Of a DNA stretch of 64,000 bases, positions 61,543-64,000 are shown one piece after another (position 1 is the first letter of the stretch; every line of letters begins with the position of its first letter). Below the pieces are notes generated by a model that made no database searches, had not been told where the DNA came from, and worked only from the letters and a program-made list of their open reading frames with translations. Origin of the DNA: DATCLS01 sp035296625 (GTDB taxonomy: Bacteria > Actinomycetota > Acidimicrobiia > Acidimicrobiales > VFJN01); NCBI GenBank assembly GCA_035296625.1, contig DATHAO010000023.1, positions 1 through 64,000 of the forward strand, in the 5' to 3' direction. Both the position numbers and the translations under genes were made by a program.

Positions 61543-61836
61543 ATGGCGTACGAGCCTGGTCGCAGCGACACGAGTCCCCTGGGCGGCCCCGCCGCCCACG
61601 TCGAAGGCGTCGACAAACGCCAGCTCACCCGGCTCGTCGTGGCCGGGGTGGCGCTGCTGGCCGCCGCCATCTTCATCCTGCAGAACAACGAGCGCGTCGA
61701 GACGACGTTCCTCGTGTTCAGCGTGCGCACCAGGCTGTGGGTGGGCCTCGTCGTCGCGCTCCTGCTCGGCGCGCTGCTGGGCCAGGCGGTCGAGGCGGTG
61801 GTGAACCGGCGCCGCCGACGAGCCGCCGACGACTGA
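61543..61836 (+). CDS. LapA-domain (DUF1049) small membrane protein
   Basis: The 97-residue protein has two membrane helices (LTRLVVAGVALLAAAIFILQN and LWVGLVVALLLGALLGQAVEAV) joined by NERVETTFLVFSVRTR, then a basic tail (NRRRRRAADD). The QNNExVxxxFL pattern is typical of LapA-like proteins that help organise envelope complexes. Translation is probably leaderless. Confidence 0.85.
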   Translation: MAYEPGRSDTSPLGGPAAHVEGVDKRQLTRLVVAGVALLAAAIFILQNNERVETTFLVFSVRTRLWVGLVVALLLGALLGQAVEAVVNRRRRRAADD

Positions 61837-61879
61837 CGCCCGCCTGACAACCGCGCTCGGGGGGCGCGAGGCTGGCCCC

Positions 61880-63652
61880 GTGATCGACTGGGCCGAGATC
61901 GACGGGGTGGTCGGGCAGAACTGGTACGCGCTCGACCCCGACCTGCAGGCACGGGTGGGGCGCGACAGCCCGCCGGAGGACCGGGGGTGGTCCGAGTCGA
62001 CGCTGTCCGACTTCGGAGCGCTGGTCGGCGACCGCATCGCCCGCGCCGCCGACCTGATCGACGCCCACCCGCCCGAGCTGGTCCGCTACGACCGCTGGGG
62101 ACACGAGGTCGGCGAGATCGCCCACCACCCGGCCATGCTCGACGCCAAGCGCTCGCTGTGGGCCGCCGGGTACCCGTCGGGATTCGCCGCCCAGGCCCTC
62201 GAGCGGGGGCGACCCACGCCTGGCGTGGTGCTCGGCGCCGCCAGCTACCTGCTGTCCGAGGCCGACACGGGCATGGTGTGCAGCCTGGGCATGACCTCGG
62301 GCGTGGCCGGTCTGGTCGATGCGTACGCCCCGCCCGACGTGCGCGAGGAGCTGCTCGCCGGCCTGCGGGCGGCGGACGTCGACGACGCCGTGGACGGCTC
62401 CATGTTCCTCACCGAGCGCGACGGCGGGTCCGACCTGGGACGCACCGTGCACTGCACGGCGCGCGAGCTGGGCGACGGCCGGGTCGAGATCTCCGGCGAG
62501 AAGTGGTTCTGCTCGAACGTCGACGGCGCCGCCATCGTTCTGCTGGCACGTCCCGAGGGGGCGCCGTCGGGCTCTGCCGGCCTCGGTCTGTACCTCGTGC
62601 CCCGCACGCTCGAGGACGGAACGCCGAACCGGTACTCGATCCGCCGACTCAAGCAGAAGCTGGGGACGAAGAGCGTGCCCACCGGCGAGGTCACCTTCGA
62701 CGGCGCCGTGGCCTACGCCCTGCGGCCCCAACGGCCGCGGGACGACGGCGAGACGGGGGCCCCGGTCGACCAGGCGAGCTCAGACGCCGGCGGCCTCAAC
62801 CGGATGATGGAGATGGTCAACGGCAGCCGGTTCGGGGTCGCCATGATGGGCCTCGGCATCGCCCGGCGCTCGTTCGCCGAGGCCACGGCCTGGGCGCATC
62901 ACCGCCAGGCCAAGGGACGCGCGCTCGTCGACCTGCCTCTCGTCCGGGAGCAGCTCGTCGACCAGCTCGCCGAGCTCGAGGCCGCCGTGGCGCTGGGCTT
63001 CGAGTCGGCGGCGGCCGGCAGGGCTGCTGACGGCCGCCGCCTGCGCCGCATCCTCGTGCCGGCGGCGAAGGTGCGGCTGTGCCGGTTCGGTGTCGAGGCG
63101 GCGTCGTTCGCCGTCGAGCTGCACGGGGGTAACGGCTACTGCGAGGACTGGGGGCTGACGCGCCAGTTGCGCGACGCCCAGTGCCACCCGATCTGGGAGG
63201 GCAGCGAGAACATCTGCCTGCTCGACGTCCTGCGCACGATGCGCCACGAGGCCGCCCACGAGGCCGTGCTGGCCCGGGTCGACGCGGCGCTGGCCACCGG
63301 GCGGGCCGCGCCCGCGTGGGTGCAGCCGGCGGTCGACGCCCTGGAGGCGGCGCGAGGCGAGCTCGCGGCGCGATCCCAGGCGGTCGTCGGGCTCGACCCC
63401 GAGGCCGGCGAGGCGGTGGCCGGTCGGCTCACGGACCTGCTCGTGCACACGCTCTCCGGGGCCCTCCTCGTCGAGCAGGCGGGCGAGGGCGGTCCGCTGG
63501 CCGCCCACAAGGGGCTGATCGGGTTGCGCTACGCCCGCCGCCACCTGCTGCCCGACGCGGGCTGGACCGACGCAGTGGCCGCCGTGGCCGGGCGCGACCT
63601 GCTCGCCTTCGCCGACATCGGGGTCGACACGGCGGCGAAGGCCGCGGCCTGA
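61880..63652 (+). CDS. Acyl-CoA dehydrogenase, AidB-like
   Basis: The 590-residue flavoenzyme has MTSGVAGLVDAYAPP, SMFLTERDGGSDLGRTVHCTA, ISGEKWFCSNVDGAAIVLLARP (FAD site), RLKQKLGTKSVPTGEVTFDGAVAYAL, NGSRFGVAMMGLGIARR and ELHGGNGYCEDWGLTRQLRDAQCHPIWEGSENICLLDVLR. Length, the MTxG start and the C-terminal extension fit the AidB branch rather than short-chain acyl-CoA dehydrogenases. The native substrate of that branch is not settled. GTG 61880 has no clear ribosome site. Confidence 0.9.
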   Translation: MIDWAEIDGVVGQNWYALDPDLQARVGRDSPPEDRGWSESTLSDFGALVGDRIARAADLIDAHPPELVRYDRWGHEVGEIAHHPAMLDAKRSLWAAGYPSGFAAQALERGRPTPGVVLGAASYLLSEADTGMVCSLGMTSGVAGLVDAYAPPDVREELLAGLRAADVDDAVDGSMFLTERDGGSDLGRTVHCTARELGDGRVEISGEKWFCSNVDGAAIVLLARPEGAPSGSAGLGLYLVPRTLEDGTPNRYSIRRLKQKLGTKSVPTGEVTFDGAVAYALRPQRPRDDGETGAPVDQASSDAGGLNRMMEMVNGSRFGVAMMGLGIARRSFAEATAWAHHRQAKGRALVDLPLVREQLVDQLAELEAAVALGFESAAAGRAADGRRLRRILVPAAKVRLCRFGVEAASFAVELHGGNGYCEDWGLTRQLRDAQCHPIWEGSENICLLDVLRTMRHEAAHEAVLARVDAALATGRAAPAWVQPAVDALEAARGELAARSQAVVGLDPEAGEAVAGRLTDLLVHTLSGALLVEQAGEGGPLAAHKGLIGLRYARRHLLPDAGWTDAVAAVAGRDLLAFADIGVDTAAKAAA

Positions 63653-63681
63653 CGGGTCCTGTCGCTCGGCTCGCTCGTCGA
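63653..63681. other. Short spacer before the repeat
   Basis: Begins with a CTCGGCTCG-rich tract; nothing else is seen. Confidence 0.3.
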
Positions 63682-63788
63682 CCGGCGGCGGGCGGGTCCC
63701 GTCGGCTGCGGTGCCGGCCTACCGCCGCCGGGGAAGGGCGCCCCGGCAGCGGCCGGCATCCTCAGCGCCACCCGCCCGCCGCCTCGTT
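63682..63788 (-). repeat. 107-bp structured repeat, copy B (inverted)
   Basis: The reverse complement of this stretch matches 52580-52686. Both copies sit directly downstream of a gene (30 and 113 bases after stops), where they could act as transcription or mRNA-stability elements. Confidence 0.8.
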
Positions 63789-63896
63789 ACGGTCCCCGCC
63801 CGTCGCGACTTGCGCATCGGTCGTCGTCCCGGTCCATCCCCCCGGTGGTCGTCGCGCCGAGCTCCTGTTGGTCCATTCTGGGGAGCGGACGGGTTG

Positions 63897-64000
63897 GTGA
63901 GCGGCTTTGGTCCCCAGGAGGCGGGCGGGACGGGGGCGTCGGGGTCGGACGCGGCCAACGGGATCAGCCGGGGTGGCGGCGGGTGGGGTCGGCGGTGGAC
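63897..64000 (+). CDS. Possible start of a gene running off the right edge
   Basis: From GTG 63897 an open frame of at least 34 codons reads SGFGPQEAGGTGASGSDAANGISRGGGGWGRRW to the window end. It is Gly-rich and disordered, so it could be the start of a membrane or regulatory protein, or a chance frame. Between 63789 and 63896 another frame gives VVVPVHPPGGRRAELLLVHSGE, loosely like a Nudix start, but it stops at 63900. Confidence 0.25.
   Translation, partial: MSGFGPQEAGGTGASGSDAANGISRGGGGWGRRW

Overview
This window looks like the chromosome of a high-GC actinomycete. The strongly G/C-biased third codon positions, the many GTG starts, the NarL-type two-component pairs, the gpgS-folP2 pair and the recurrent leaderless promoters (a -10 hexamer of form xAxxxT 6-8 nt before the start codon) all fit Actinomycetota. 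A member of the Acidimicrobiia is my guess, from general gene content only; no rRNA or marker gene is present to prove it. No CRISPR array, rRNA operon or intact transposase was seen.

Region 1 (1-8900) is sparse and eroded. It holds a secreted protein cut by the window edge, remnants of a luciferase-like oxidoreductase, a glyoxalase-like protein, a diacylglycerol kinase, a zinc-ribbon protein and a PQQ-type propeller, and the 3' third of a tRNA-Arg(ACG). In the middle is a compact minus-strand operon for aromatic ring cleavage (7062 to 2624): TetR regulator, extradiol dioxygenase, FAD hydroxylase with an in-frame amber codon, fumarylacetoacetate hydrolase-like enzyme and a PPOX flavoprotein.

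Region 2 (8900-22020) holds a GT-C membrane glycosyltransferase, a MerR-like/DUF433 antitoxin with a PIN-like toxin, a PLP decarboxylase, the fused isobutyryl-CoA mutase IcmF, a 5'-truncated encapsulin remnant, and small genes (VOC, ChaB, family-2 glycosyltransferase, DUF2795, phosphoribosyltransferase).

Region 3 (22017-35673) holds a receiver / CHASE3 histidine kinase / SpoIIE-phosphatase operon, a LuxR-type regulator, acetate kinase plus phosphoketolase (pentose phosphates to acetate with ATP), a PhoD phosphatase, a zinc alcohol dehydrogenase, a frameshifted nitroreductase, and gpgS-folP2.

Region 4 (35670-50342) is the most interesting. Two tandem paralogous modules each contain a NarL-type kinase and regulator, a membrane or surface accessory protein, and a MacB/FtsX-like ABC transporter. 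Each module has its own inverted-repeat class (GTGGGG-N4-CCCCAC in module 1, CTAC-N10-GTAG in module 2). A repeat is centred 67-69 bp upstream of the proposed start of both the kinase operon and the transporter operon in both modules. I read this as two insulated sensor-transporter circuits that diverged after duplication.

Region 5 (50407-64000) holds a universal stress protein, a catabolic cluster of three amidohydrolase-superfamily proteins with a TetR regulator and a dehydrogenase, a lipoprotein-like SurE that seems to start at CTG, a phosphotransferase, a DEAD helicase fused to a cold-shock domain, a short-chain dehydrogenase, a LapA-like membrane protein and an AidB-like acyl-CoA dehydrogenase. 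Two 107-bp inverted copies of a structured repeat sit at 52580 and 63682.
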